Assembly: GCA_949825045.1 (NCBI GenBank)
Contig: OX463829.1
Span: forward strand, 27,956,715 to 28,020,714
Source of the DNA: Argyresthia goedartella
Taxonomy: Eukaryota > Arthropoda > Insecta > Lepidoptera > Argyresthiidae
Reading direction: 5' to 3'
Length of the DNA: 64,000 nucleotides
How positions within the stretch are numbered: the first letter of the stretch is position 1; each line of letters opens with the position of its first letter. The notes beneath the pieces were generated by a model. It saw only the letters and a list, made by a program, of their open reading frames with translations. It did no database searches and was not told where the DNA came from. Below are positions 33,200 through 43,089 of this stretch, piece by piece. A program made the position numbers and the translations under genes.

Positions 33200-33805
33200 A
33201 ATTGCAATAGCTACCTACCTAGTCAAAGCACCTACATCCAACATCATTATAATAATTCATTGGCATTTTTAAAAAATCTTGATCAATTTACACTAGGAAA
33301 AAAAACGAGAGCAAGTTACACATATGTAACTTGCTCTCGTTTTTAAACTAAAGGTTTTACAGTCTTATGGTAACATATTACCGTAAGACTGTAAAACCTT
33401 TAGTTTATGAACTATCGCGTGAGATTATAAACTGTCTATAAATTGCAAACTAGACTAACAGGGTTTAAAAATTATGTTTTTATGTTCTTACATGTTAAGG
33501 ACCTGCTACATGGCAGGCAACACGCTGGCAGCAAGTTACGGTAAAATGGTAAAACGTACCGTACGACTGTGCCATAAGTTTGAGAATCGCGTACCATCGG
33601 CGGTCGGAGTTCGTGGTCGGCGACAAGCGTCTGCACGCCTGCCAACAAGCTCACTGCAAGCTTAGGGGTCATTCAAGTATTACGCAAGCACCAAAGTGTG
33701 GTTGGGCAGGATCATAGCTTAGCTTATTTTTAATATAAGGGGGGACGGGGGGTTCTGGATGGTGATTACGCTATAAAAATTATCATAGCTAGCATAACTT
33801 ATCAA
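33200..33805. mobile_element. Probable inserted foldback sequence within the Helitron
   Basis: The helicase reading breaks at about 33200 and resumes at about 33805, so about 600 bp lies inside. It includes two adjacent hairpins (33301-33406) and, at 33407-33460, a stretch resembling the terminal repeat of the MITE at 2631-3277 (TATCGCGTGAGATTATAAAC). The rest (33480-33790) is unrecognised; exact ends and TSD are not visible. Confidence 0.5.
33301..33406. repeat. Two back-to-back hairpins
   Basis: Hairpin 1, 33301-33344: 19-bp perfect arms starting AAAAACGAGAGCAAGTTAC, 6-nt loop. Hairpin 2, 33345-33406: 29-bp arms starting AAACTAAAGGTTTTACAGTC with one mismatch, 4-nt loop. There is no spacer between them. 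Confidence 0.9.
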
Positions 33806-34459
33806 TTTGCTATTGGCAAAAGAAACGAGTAGTCGTGGCATTGCATTAGCTGATGCATCTTCAGGTATCACAGCAAAACTGTTGGATGGAGGCAAGACAG
33901 CTCACGCTGTCTTCAAGCTGCCGCTAAATCTTATTCATTTCGAAACTCCGCTCCGCAACATTTCAAAGCAGAGTAATACGACTCAAGTACTGCGCGATTG
34001 TAACCTTATAATTTGGAACGAAAGCACAATGGCGCATAAAGGGGGTGTTTAAGCATTAAACAGAACTCTTAAAGACATCAGAGGAAACGAAAACATGATG
34101 GGTGGAGTCACCGTGTTGTAAGCTGGAGTCTTCTGTCATACTCTGCCGGTAGTGCCGAGGTGAACCCGAGCTGACGAATTTAAAACTTACATTAAGACGT
34201 CAAATCTTTGGCCCTTAATAAAAATAAACTCCACCTTAGGAAAAACATGCGGGTGCACTTGAAGGGCGATGTTTGCGGTGACAATTCTCCGATCTCCTTC
34301 TTAAAATAGGAAACGGAGAATATCCGGAAAGTGAAGGCAAGATTGTCTAGCTGGTGATTGTCAACGCTTGCAGCCAATAAATCAAGAACTGTCTCAATAT
34401 GCAGATGGGTGGTAGAAGCAGTGAATGGTATTTAAAAAAAAAATACAGACTCCTTCGGT

Positions 34460-34681
34460 GAGAGTTTTTTATAGAGCGTCCAGGCATGCCTGGACCGACT
34501 CCCATGTGGCTGAAGCGTTAACAAATGGATTTCAGCTGTGAGTTGTTGACAGACCTGATGAAGTGCAGATTCTGGAAATAATTAATGAGAGAACTTAAGA
34601 AATAATAAATAAGAAATTTATTTGCTATGTCAAGGGTATTGTACAGTTATTAGTTTTAGTACATGAATTGAACTCCTTATA
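34460..34681. other. Spacer between Helitron remnant and element 3
   Basis: Holds the faint end of the helicase region and no other feature. The target duplication CAGCT of element 3 is at 34682-34686. Confidence 0.4.
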
Positions 34682-34686
34682 CAGCT

Positions 34687-35051
34687 TGTCTTCGCCAAAA
34701 TATAAAATATTACAAATTTATCTATTATTTAAGTACTGCTACCCTCACTACGCATTCATCACTCATTCAAACACTCACTCTTCCTTTCGCATCCTTTCGT
34801 TCGTTCCTTTCCTGACGGAACCAGTTCAGGTCGAGACGCGCGCGCATAAGGAGCAAACCACTACGCTCCCCACAAGAAAATTCCTACAAACGCTAATTAC
34901 GCTACCTAGTGATTGTGTTATTAACCTAGCACCGGTGCAGTGTAGTGTTTGTGAAAACCTAGTTGGATTAATGTGAAAATCATAACCTATCTCCTGGGTA
35001 GAAGACCAGCGCAAGTAAGGTTCCACCATTCCTTTACTCTTCCTTCTCCCA
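34687..35051 (+). repeat. 5' LTR of element 3
   Basis: 365 bp, from TGTCTTCGCCAAAATA to CTTCTCCCA. Partner is 42668-43032. Confidence 0.93.
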
Positions 35052-35058
35052 AGTGTTT

Positions 35059-35076
35059 TGGTCCTTCGAGCCGGAT
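35059..35076 (+). promoter_or_regulatory. Primer-binding site, tRNA-Tyr
   Basis: TGGTCCTTCGAGCCGGAT is complementary to the 3' end of insect tRNA-Tyr (ATCCGGCTCGAAGGA plus CCA, from memory) over 18 bases. It lies seven bases after the LTR. Confidence 0.85.
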
Positions 35077-35491
35077 ACCTACTCCCTCAGAAAACGCATC
35101 ACACGCAACTCATACATAATTTTCTTATATTTCACGCTAATTTTGATAAAATTGATACGCCAACTCATTCATGTCCGCCATTACAGTGGCCGGGTTTTCT
35201 CGTAATTTTCGGTAAATGCACATATTTCTCCCTCATAATACCGCTATTATTATCTCATATACACACCATAGTTTATGTATTGTTTATCAAAATCAGCCGC
35301 AAACTCATAGTTTTCAAAATATTCATACTAGTGAGCCGTACCTCACCCCCCGCCCCCCACGCTGTTCAAACACGTGGTTTCTCATTGCCGCAGCCGCGCC
35401 GCGGACCGTTTTTGAACTCGATCTACCTAGTAACTAACTTACTACCTACTTGTCTCACATTTGTTTACGCGAAACATAATAACGCTTAAAT

Positions 35492-37263
35492 ATGACGCGA
35501 AATCAAAATAATGACGAAGAAATAATGATGGAAATTGTTCGTCTTACCGCTAAAAAGGAAAGTTTGTTCGTAATTACCCAAAAAATATACGATTTGAGCC
35601 TAAAGGTTTCCGATGAAACATGTAGATTAAATTTCTTAACGCAAGTTCAATCGCTAGAAAAAACTAGAACTGAATTTATCGAAACTCTTGATAAATTAGT
35701 ATCAGCTGAATTGATTAATAATCCGAAATCTAAACCGGATTACTCGGCTATTCAATCTTTTGATGATCTTTATTGTAAAATTAAAGTTTGTGAAAATAAA
35801 CTCAAAGAAAAGGCTTCAAAAAGCGAACATAAACATGATCTGTTAAATAAAAAACTACCTCCGCTTAGTTTAATGTCATTCAATGGCACTCCTAGCAAAT
35901 GGTCACTCTTTTACGAAAACTTTAAAAGTCTCATAACTACATGATAATTCACACTTAGCTGACGCGGAAAAGGTTCAATACCTAGTAGGTAAATTGACGG
36001 GCAATGCTTTAACAGTTTGCTCAGGGATTCCACCCACTGCGATTATTTGGAACTCTTTGCTAGAAAAATACCAAGACACTAGGATCCAAGCTTCTTTTTA
36101 TATTGATCAGATGTTACATTTTAAACCTAATCAACCGCTGGACGCATTCTTAGAACAGTTTTGTTCTGCAGAAGCTGCGCTGCAAAAATTAAAAATAGAC
36201 GACTTGTCTGATTTCTTATTTGTTCACATCGCGCTTAACAAACTTGATAAAGAAACTGTTAATTTGTTTGAGCAATCGCACACATCAACAGAAATACCCA
36301 CATTCTCGCAACTCACGCAGTTCATAAAAGAACAAAGTAAAATACAAACACTACGCACGCCCACATACGCAAATAAAAATCAAAATTCTTATAAAAATAT
36401 AAATAAAAATAAACAAACACACGCTTTTCTTGTAAATACCGAGGAAACGGACTTGTACTCGCAACCATCTCACTCATCGCAAACGCACGCATATCTCGCA
36501 ACCGCAAACTCACGCTACTCAAAACTACGCACCACAATTTCGCTCTTCGCAATCGCCCGTATTCACTCGCAATCAAAACGCACACTCAGCTCGCTCTCAA
36601 AACTTGCATGCTACTCACACTCAAAACGTGCAACCAACTTACTCGCAAAACTCGCAAACCACTCACTCTAAAAACGCTCCCGCACACACTCACGCACCAC
36701 GCTTTCAAGTCACGCAATCGAATTGCTTGCTATGCAATTCTCACCCTTCGCACGCACTATATAAGTGTCAGTATTTTCTTAGTGAAACTCCGCTTTCACG
36801 TAATAATATCGTTGCAAAATACAACTTTTGCAAAAATTGTCTAGGCTTTCACGATATTACAACGTGTCGGTCACAACACACTTGTTATATTTGCCGCCAA
36901 AAACATCACACGTTATTGCATAATAATAATATAAATTTTACTCACCCGCCTGTCATGATGCACGCGTCCGTAGATAACGTCGAATGTTACGAGCTGTCTC
37001 GCTCGCACTCGCCGCGCGCTTTAGGTACTCCGCTGCCGCCGCCGCCGCCCGAGTTTCACTGGACGACGCATCCTATTCCAGCGCCGCAAACGCTTGAAGG
37101 CGCTGCTAGTTCGAACGTTGCGAATGCGCGCGCTAATTTAAACAACGTTTCGTTATCAGTAACGACTTCTCGTAATATTACCGCAAATAATAGCACGGTT
37201 CTTTTGCCGACCGCTTCGGTTTATGTTTACAATGAAAACAAACGCCACAACATTCGTTTATTT
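35492..37263 (+). pseudogene. gag: BEL/Pao gag of element 3
   Basis: Starts MTRNQNNDEEIMMEIVRL and reads a helical N-terminus, then LPPLSLMSFNGTPSKWSLFY, the start of the DUF1759 domain. A frameshift near 35940 is followed by DAEKVQYLVGKLTGNAL and FLEQFCSAEAAL. A second shift near 36600 falls in a Thr/Ser/His/Gln-rich tract made of short ACGCA and CTCGCA repeats. Zinc knuckles (about 36725-36910): CLLCNSHPSHALYKC, CKNCLGFHDITTC, CYICRQKHHTLLH. It is a capsid-like RNA-binding protein, near-intact apart from two shifts. Confidence 0.88.
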
Positions 37264-37769
37264 ATCGATTCGGGTTCTATGAGTCATTTTATTTCGAAAA
37301 ATTGTTGTGATCACTTAAACTTAAAAACTACTCCCGTTTCAACAACGATCAAAGGAATCGGTCAAACCGAAAGTTCGTCGCATGGACTCACGACTTTTAA
37401 AATTCATTCACGGTTCGATCCTTTGTGTTCGTATGATATAGTAGCTCGTGTTATTGATTCGATCACCGATCAATTACCGAACGCGGAGCTAGACACTTCA
37501 CATCTTACGCATCTCAATGACTTACCTATGGCCGATTGTAGTTTCTACATGCCGGGTGAAGTAGACTGTTTGATAGGAAACGAGCTCTTCCCGTTCCTCT
37601 TGGGACCTAATAAGGTTACTTCTCCACACTCTTCGGTTGTCGCAGTAGAAACTACTCTTGGATACTTAGCTATGGGCAAGGCCCAGACCGCGCACATTCG
37701 TCCTCCTGTTCGCAACACAAATAATAATAAAATTTTCTTTTGTTCTATAGAACAAACGCCCACGCTAGA

Positions 37770-37770
<1 letters not shown>

Positions 37771-37800
<30 letters not shown>

Positions 37801-39207
37801 CTTTTTATTTCAGGTATAAAAACCCATATTGACAAATACCTTAAAAACTAGAGATATATAACATTTTATGAACCTAATCTAACTTACTTTAACTTAACTT
37901 AAACCTAGCTAGGGATTTTCTTCCTCGTCGGTCTCGCCTCCCTATAGCGTCTGTATACGATGCCTTCCGGCCAGTAGTCCTTGGCCAGGAACATCTTCTT
38001 GAGTTCGGCCGGCACCCGAAGTTTAAACGACAGGAAGTCCTTTGGTCTTTCTGACTCTAAAGGACTTATCTGCAGCGTAATCGTCTTCTGACTGCAAGGC
38101 GGAACCTGGACTGTCTTTACCCTTTCCTGGATGTGACGCTCAATGTCCTCTTTGGTCATATTCACGTCGAGCCTGGAAAGGTATCTCTGCGTCGTGGGAG
38201 CGGCAGCTTTGAGGCTGCACTCGGCGGCGGGGGCGGTGCCACGCTGATTGCGGCTGCGTCTGGAGCGGCGTTTCCTGTTGTGGACCAGGATAAATCCGTC
38301 TCCATCAACGGTCGCATTCGGCGGGCCGCGGGCGGGCCTGGCCAGCGGCGCGCGCGGCGCAGCCTGCAGCTTCTGTTGTTCGGCGGCGGGCGGTGCGGGG
38401 CGCGGGCGGCGGCAGCGGGCACGGCGGGACACAGCAGCATACGTGTCCTTCTGGGGTTCCGGTGTTTTGGATGGACCAGAAAAGACCGCATCAGGTGCTG
38501 GTCGAATTGGCTTCGTGACGTCACGAGGCGGTGCGGTATTCGTCGACGCGGGCTTAGCAACCCGCGTAACTAGGTCAGTCGCTTGTTGGGTGTTTTTGCT
38601 GACCGTCGCGTTGTCGGTACGCGCGTCGGCTATTCGCTGCGTCGGCAGCGAGGTATGAGCCTGACGCAATACTGACAACTCACGTTTGAGGTCAGCGCAG
38701 ATGCCCTCCGAAGCCTCCAACTTGCTTCGAATTTCCGTGACGTCACCCTGGAGCCGCACGATATCCTTCAGCAGCCGGGTGACATCGACGTGGTCGAATG
38801 TCACCGGCGGCAGCTTGTTGAGGTCGCGGGCCACGTAGGTCGGGACATCATCGGGTTCGGTCTCCTTGAACACCCGGAAGATGTCCTGGAGATCCTTCTT
38901 CCCGCTCGCAGCATCCCTCCGCCCGACGAGGCGCACGGTGGTGACGGCGGTTTCCTGCAGCACTTTCTTGGCGGTGGCGATCTCAGCCTCCTTGAAGCTG
39001 GTCGAGCAGATCTGCTCCAGCGAGAGCTCGTCCATCACGTCCAGCTTCTGTTGGACGAAGGCGAGCAGCTCGTTCACCAAGATTGTGTCTGCGCGCTTGG
39101 CTGGTACAGCCATGGTATTAATATTGCGAAACTAGGTAGTCGCTAATTTCCGGGGCATCGTCACGGACGCTGCTAGGAAGCGACCGTTCGTGCCGGTGTC
39201 ACAGTTG
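37771..39207 (-). mobile_element. ORF1-only retroposon (half-LINE-like) with (TTA)n tail
   Basis: Minus-strand insert of about 1.44 kb in the element 3 gag-pol frame. Its 3' end is AATAAAAAGATTTATTATTA and further TTA units, a retroposon tail. The 5' end lies near 39207 with a GC-rich leader. The only gene is the intact 402-codon frame at 37905-39113. No clear target duplication was found. Lack of any RT makes it non-autonomous. Confidence 0.75.
37905..39113 (-). CDS. ORF1-like RNA-binding protein, 402 aa, intact
   Basis: Starts MAVPAKRADTILVNELLAFV, with the pattern LLxFxQxKxDxMDExSLxQIC, an N-terminal helical motif I recall from putative LINE ORF1 proteins in insects and other invertebrates. 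A coiled coil follows (about residues 120-160, LLKDIVRLQGDVTEIRSKLE). The middle (about 190-300) is Pro/Ala/Arg-rich and basic. GFILVHNRKRRSRRSRNQRG is a basic RNA-binding-type stretch. The C-terminus (about 315-395) reads RYLSRLDVNMTKEDIERHI, FLSFKLRVPAELKKMFL and WPEGIVYRRY, an RRM-like fold in outline. There is no RT or endonuclease. The frame is fully open although its host element is decaying, so insertion is recent or the frame is under constraint. High G+C (antisense frames at 38133-38658 are shadows). Confidence 0.75.
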   Translation of the reverse strand: MAVPAKRADTILVNELLAFVQQKLDVMDELSLEQICSTSFKEAEIATAKKVLQETAVTTVRLVGRRDAASGKKDLQDIFRVFKETEPDDVPTYVARDLNKLPPVTFDHVDVTRLLKDIVRLQGDVTEIRSKLEASEGICADLKRELSVLRQAHTSLPTQRIADARTDNATVSKNTQQATDLVTRVAKPASTNTAPPRDVTKPIRPAPDAVFSGPSKTPEPQKDTYAAVSRRARCRRPRPAPPAAEQQKLQAAPRAPLARPARGPPNATVDGDGFILVHNRKRRSRRSRNQRGTAPAAECSLKAAAPTTQRYLSRLDVNMTKEDIERHIQERVKTVQVPPCSQKTITLQISPLESERPKDFLSFKLRVPAELKKMFLAKDYWPEGIVYRRYREARPTRKKIPS

Positions 39208-42200
39208 CAACTGCTCACTGAACGTTTCTGGGAACTTGAAAATGTTCCAAATAAAAAACATGTAAGTCCTGATGATGAGATATGCGAAAAAATATTTCAG
39301 TCGACATACTCACGCAATGACAATGGGCATTATACCGTGTATCTGCCCTTTAAAGAGGACCCTACTCAATTAGGAAATTCCTATTCGATCGCGAAACGCC
39401 GCCTTCTCAGTCAAGAGAAAAAATTAGACGCTAATCCGGACTTACGCTCAAACTATAATGACACCATACAAAATTACATCGACCGAGGTTATTTAACTAA
39501 GGTTGAGAGCGCCAAAGAAACACCCCCTGATCGCTCTTATTACATCCCGCACCACGCCGTTTATCGCCCCGATAAATCGACTACTAAAACGTGAATAGTT
39601 AATGACGCGAGTAGTAAAACTACTAGTGGAAAATCGCTAAATTATATACTTTATAAAGGTCCGAATTTACAAACTAACATATTCGATCTTTTAATAAATT
39701 TGCGTATGTTCTCCGTCGCTATGACGGCAGACATTGAAAAAATGTATTTTCAATTAAAACTTACTCCCGAACATCACGCTTTTCAACGCATTCTTTATAG
39801 ATTTCATTCTCAATCAAATATCGATACATTCGAGTTTAATCGCGTTTCTTTCGGCATATCTAGTGCTCCTTACCTTGCAATGCGCGTCGTTCGTCAGCTG
39901 GCCGACGACAGCCGCGAGCACTTCCCGCTCGCCGCAGTGGAAGCTGCAAACCATATGTACATGGATGACTATATCTCCTCCGTTGATGGTGTAGCTAACG
40001 CAGAAAAGACTTACCGTGAAATGGTCCAAATGTTCGCCTCCGGTGGTTTTAATCTTACTTAATGGATATCCAACAACTCTGATCTCATGGACAAAATTTC
40101 TCCTTCTCACAAAGGTGATGACATTATAGAGTTTGACTCTGATTCTCCCACGACGCATAAAATTGTAGGTATGCAGTGGCAGCCTGCTGCTGACAATTTT
40201 CAATTTGCTATAAACGCTGATATTCAGGAGTGCACAAAGCGCTCTATTCTCTCCGTCACCGCTCGTTTATACGACCCTCTGGGTCTTATCTCCCCTGTTG
40301 TCGCTTTTATGAAACTCTTAGTTCAAGAGTGCTGGGCAGAAAACCTTGATTGGGATGATCCAGTTACTCCCACTATTTTAAATAAATGGACCCAATTTCA
40401 TAATTAGCTTCATTATCTTGAAATAATTAAAATTCCTCGCTATATTGGCTTAAACTCGCCTCACGTCGCTCTCATTGGATTTGCGGATGCAAGCGAAAGG
40501 TGCTACGGTGCTAACGTTTATATTCGGGTTAGTCCTGACCCATACTCACCTGGTTCAGTTTATTTACTGTCCTCGAAGTCACGTGTCGCCTCACTGGCTA
40601 AAATGCCTCTCGCTAGAATAGAGCTCTGCGCCGCGCTTCTTCTCGCAAATCTCATTGACGTCGTTCGAGACACACTCTTACGCAGATGTCACATAGATGA
40701 AATCTACGCCTTTTCAGATTCATCTATTACACTTACCTGGATTCACTCTCCAGCTTATAAATTTCACACGTTCGTCGCGAACAGAATTACTGAAATAAAT
40801 TCAAAACTTCCCGCGAAACATTGGTTTCATGTCAAAGGCGTGGAGAATCCCGCAGATATTATCTCTCGTCCTGTAACGGCTAAATCTATCGTGAACAATG
40901 ACTTGTGGTTTCACGGTCCTTCGTGGACTGCTGAAAGAATTTCTGATTGGCCTGTAAAACACTTTGCAGTCAAACCAAATGTTTGTTTTGAAACTTTGGA
41001 AACAAAACCTACAATAAGTTTGGTTGCTCAAAATGTCAGTAACTCGCATGAATCTCATCCCATTGACATGAAGGCTGAAAGAATTTCCGATTGGAAAACA
41101 TTACTACGCTCGATGACATACGTACTCCGTTTCTCACGAAAATTGCGCTCCACTGGACAAATTACCGTTCAAGATCTCGAAACTGGCAGAAGACTACATA
41201 ATTCGTTATGTTCAAAACTAACACTCTTCTAAAGAAATTGCCGCGTTAAAAAATAAAAAGTTGATAAAAGTTATCAAAACTTAACCCTTTCATCGACCAA
41301 GAAAGCATTCTTAGAGTCGGTGGTCGGCTATCTAATTCTCAACTCGATTTTGGTCAAAGACACCCAATCTTGCTTCCTACTAAGGATTTAATTACTCAAC
41401 TTATTGTTGACAACTATCATGTAACTAACCTCTACACTGGTCCATCAATTTTACTCGCATTGCTCAGACAGAAATTCTGGATATTATCTGCTAGAAATTT
41501 AGTTCGTCAACGCGTGCATAAATGTAACAGATGTTTCAGACTTAAACCTAAATTCACTTTCCCACGCATGGGTGACTTACCGTCATTTCGAGTCTCGCAA
41601 ACCAAAGCTTTTGTCTACACAGCGGGATTATGCTGGTCATTTTTATATAACGCATATAAGACGTCGAGGAATTAAAAGCCATAAGGCTTATGTATGCTTG
41701 TTTGTATGTCTTGCTACCAAGGCATTGCATTTGGAATTGGTCTCAGACCTCAGTTCTGAACTATTTCTCGCAGCTTTCAAACGTTTTATTAGTAGAAGAG
41801 GCCCAGTTTCCATGATCTATAGCGATGGTGGAACAAATTTTATAGGCGCCAAGCGCAAACTTAATGAAATTTACGATTTATTACAGTCCACAGCTCACCA
41901 AACATATATTGGTAATTATTTAGCAAATAATAAAATTCAATTTAAACACAGCCCCCCGTATGGCCCACATTTCAATGGCCTGTGTGAAGCAAACGTTCAA
42001 TGCGTTAAAACTCACTTATATAAAACTATAGGCTCTCAGATCTTAACCTATGAAGAATTCATGACAGTCTTGGTGCAAATAGAAGGGTTGTTAAATAGCA
42101 GACCTCTATGTGTTTTAAGTTCTGAACCTGATGTAACCGCACTAACTCCTAATCATTTTTTAAATGTCACTCCTATAAAATTTTTGCCCGCTGAAAATTT

Positions 42201-42518
42201 TGTAGATCAACCTGATAATCGTTTATCACGTTATCAGTTGTTGTGTAAACTCACACATGATTTCTGGCGACGTTGGAGTCAGGAATATCTCACTTCGCTT
42301 CAACAAAGAGAAAATGGACCAAGCCATCCGATAATATTAAACTAGGCACAGTCGTGATTATAAAAGATAATAATGCTCATCCTCTTTGTTGGCCTCTTGG
42401 AGTTATTGATGAACTCTATCCCGGAAAGGACAATGTAGTTAGAGCTGTTAAAGTTCGCACTGCCTCTGGAAGCTATATACGTCCAGTAATCCGAGTTTGT
42501 ACTTTGCCTACTCAATAA

Positions 42519-42667
42519 ACTAAACTCAATTTATATTAAATTAGTATATAAGTCCTGGTTTTTTGGCATTTGAATCTATTTTGTTGTTAACTGTTTAACT
42601 TACTAATTTTTAACATTCTCTGTTAACTTGTAGCTTAATATAGAGGAAACCTCTAGGCCGGCAGACT
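42519..42667 (+). other. 3' untranslated region of element 3
   Basis: Short non-coding stretch between the pol stop and the 3' LTR; a purine-rich run AGAGGAAACC at 42643-42652 and AGGCCGGCAGAC next to the LTR may include the polypurine tract. Confidence 0.45.
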
Positions 42668-43032
42668 TGTCTTCGCCAAAATATAAAATATTACCAATTT
42701 ATCTATTATTTAAGTACTGCTACCCTCACTACGCATTCATCACTCATTCAAACACTCACTCTTCCTTTCGCATCCTTTCGTTCATTCCTTTCCTGACGGA
42801 ACCAGGTCAGATCGAGACGCGCGCGCATAAGGAGCAAACCACTACGCTCCCCACAAGAAAATTCCTACAAACGCTAATTACGCTACCTAGTGATTGTGTT
42901 ATTAACCTAGCACCGGTGCAGTGTAGTGTTTGTGAAAACCTAGTTGGATTAATGTGAAAATCATAACCTATCTCCTGGGTAGAAGACCAGCGCAAGTAAG
43001 GTACCACCATTCCTTTACTTTTCCTTCTCCCA
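42668..43032 (+). repeat. 3' LTR of element 3
   Basis: 365 bp, partner of 34687-35051, followed by the target duplication CAGCT. Confidence 0.93.
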
Positions 43033-43089
43033 CAGCTAGTCAATAGCATACAAATATTTATTTGACTGGTATTAATCATTTTTAAAATT

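Larger units (their letters stand above)
32781..34450 (+). pseudogene. Helitron Pif1-like helicase part, interrupted
   Basis: LADDQLYIYQQILANIDKG and FFLDAPGETGK (about 33170-33199) are the Walker A region, with GE and K then I where GGTGKT is usual. The sequence is then interrupted (about 33200-33805) and resumes with GIALADASSGITAKLLDGGK, TAHAVFKLPLN and LIIWNESTMAHK (Walker B with Asn for the first Asp). RTLKDIRGNENMMGG, LPVVPR and KNMRVHLKGD follow. Loss of both Walker motifs shows a dead helicase. The right end of the element is unclear, near 34600. Confidence 0.8.
37264..42518 (+). pseudogene. pol: BEL/Pao pol of element 3, split by a 1.4-kb insertion
   Basis: Protease FIDSGSMSHFIS at about 37264 and CLIGNELFPFLL. 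The frame reaches TPTLE at 37770, is cut by the insert 37771-39207, and resumes QLLTERFWELEN. RT: YYIPHHAVYRPD, a TGA near 39592, ADIEKMYFQLKL, MYMDDYISS near 39955; a TAA falls just after GGFNLT (near 40060). A TAG near 40405 precedes RNase H: GFADASERCYGANVYI, RIELCAALLLANL, FSDSSITLTWIH. Integrase: CNRCFRLKPKF, AYVCLFVCLATKALHLEL, SDGGTNFIGA (Gly for Asn after the Asp), GLCEANVQCVK. A last shift near 42320 leads to the C-terminal part ending at 42518. The first integrase Asp region near 41620 is frameshifted. Confidence 0.9.
34687..43032 (+). mobile_element. Full-length BEL/Pao LTR retrotransposon (element 3) with a nested retroposon
   Basis: 8.3 kb, flanked by CAGCT at 34682-34686 and 43033-43037. 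LTRs are 365 bp each and differ at about six positions by eye (under 2%). The coding region holds a few stops and shifts, and a 1.4-kb insertion at 37771-39207. Confidence 0.93.

Noticed and set aside
37771..37801. Independent (ATA)n microsatellite
   Set aside because: It lies exactly at the 3' end of a retroposon and after an AATAAA signal, so it is a tail.
38133..38658. Three long overlapping frames antisense and in other frames to the 402-codon ORF
   Set aside because: The region is G+C-rich, which lowers stop frequency; none has a domain, and the minus frame has the conserved ORF1-like motifs.
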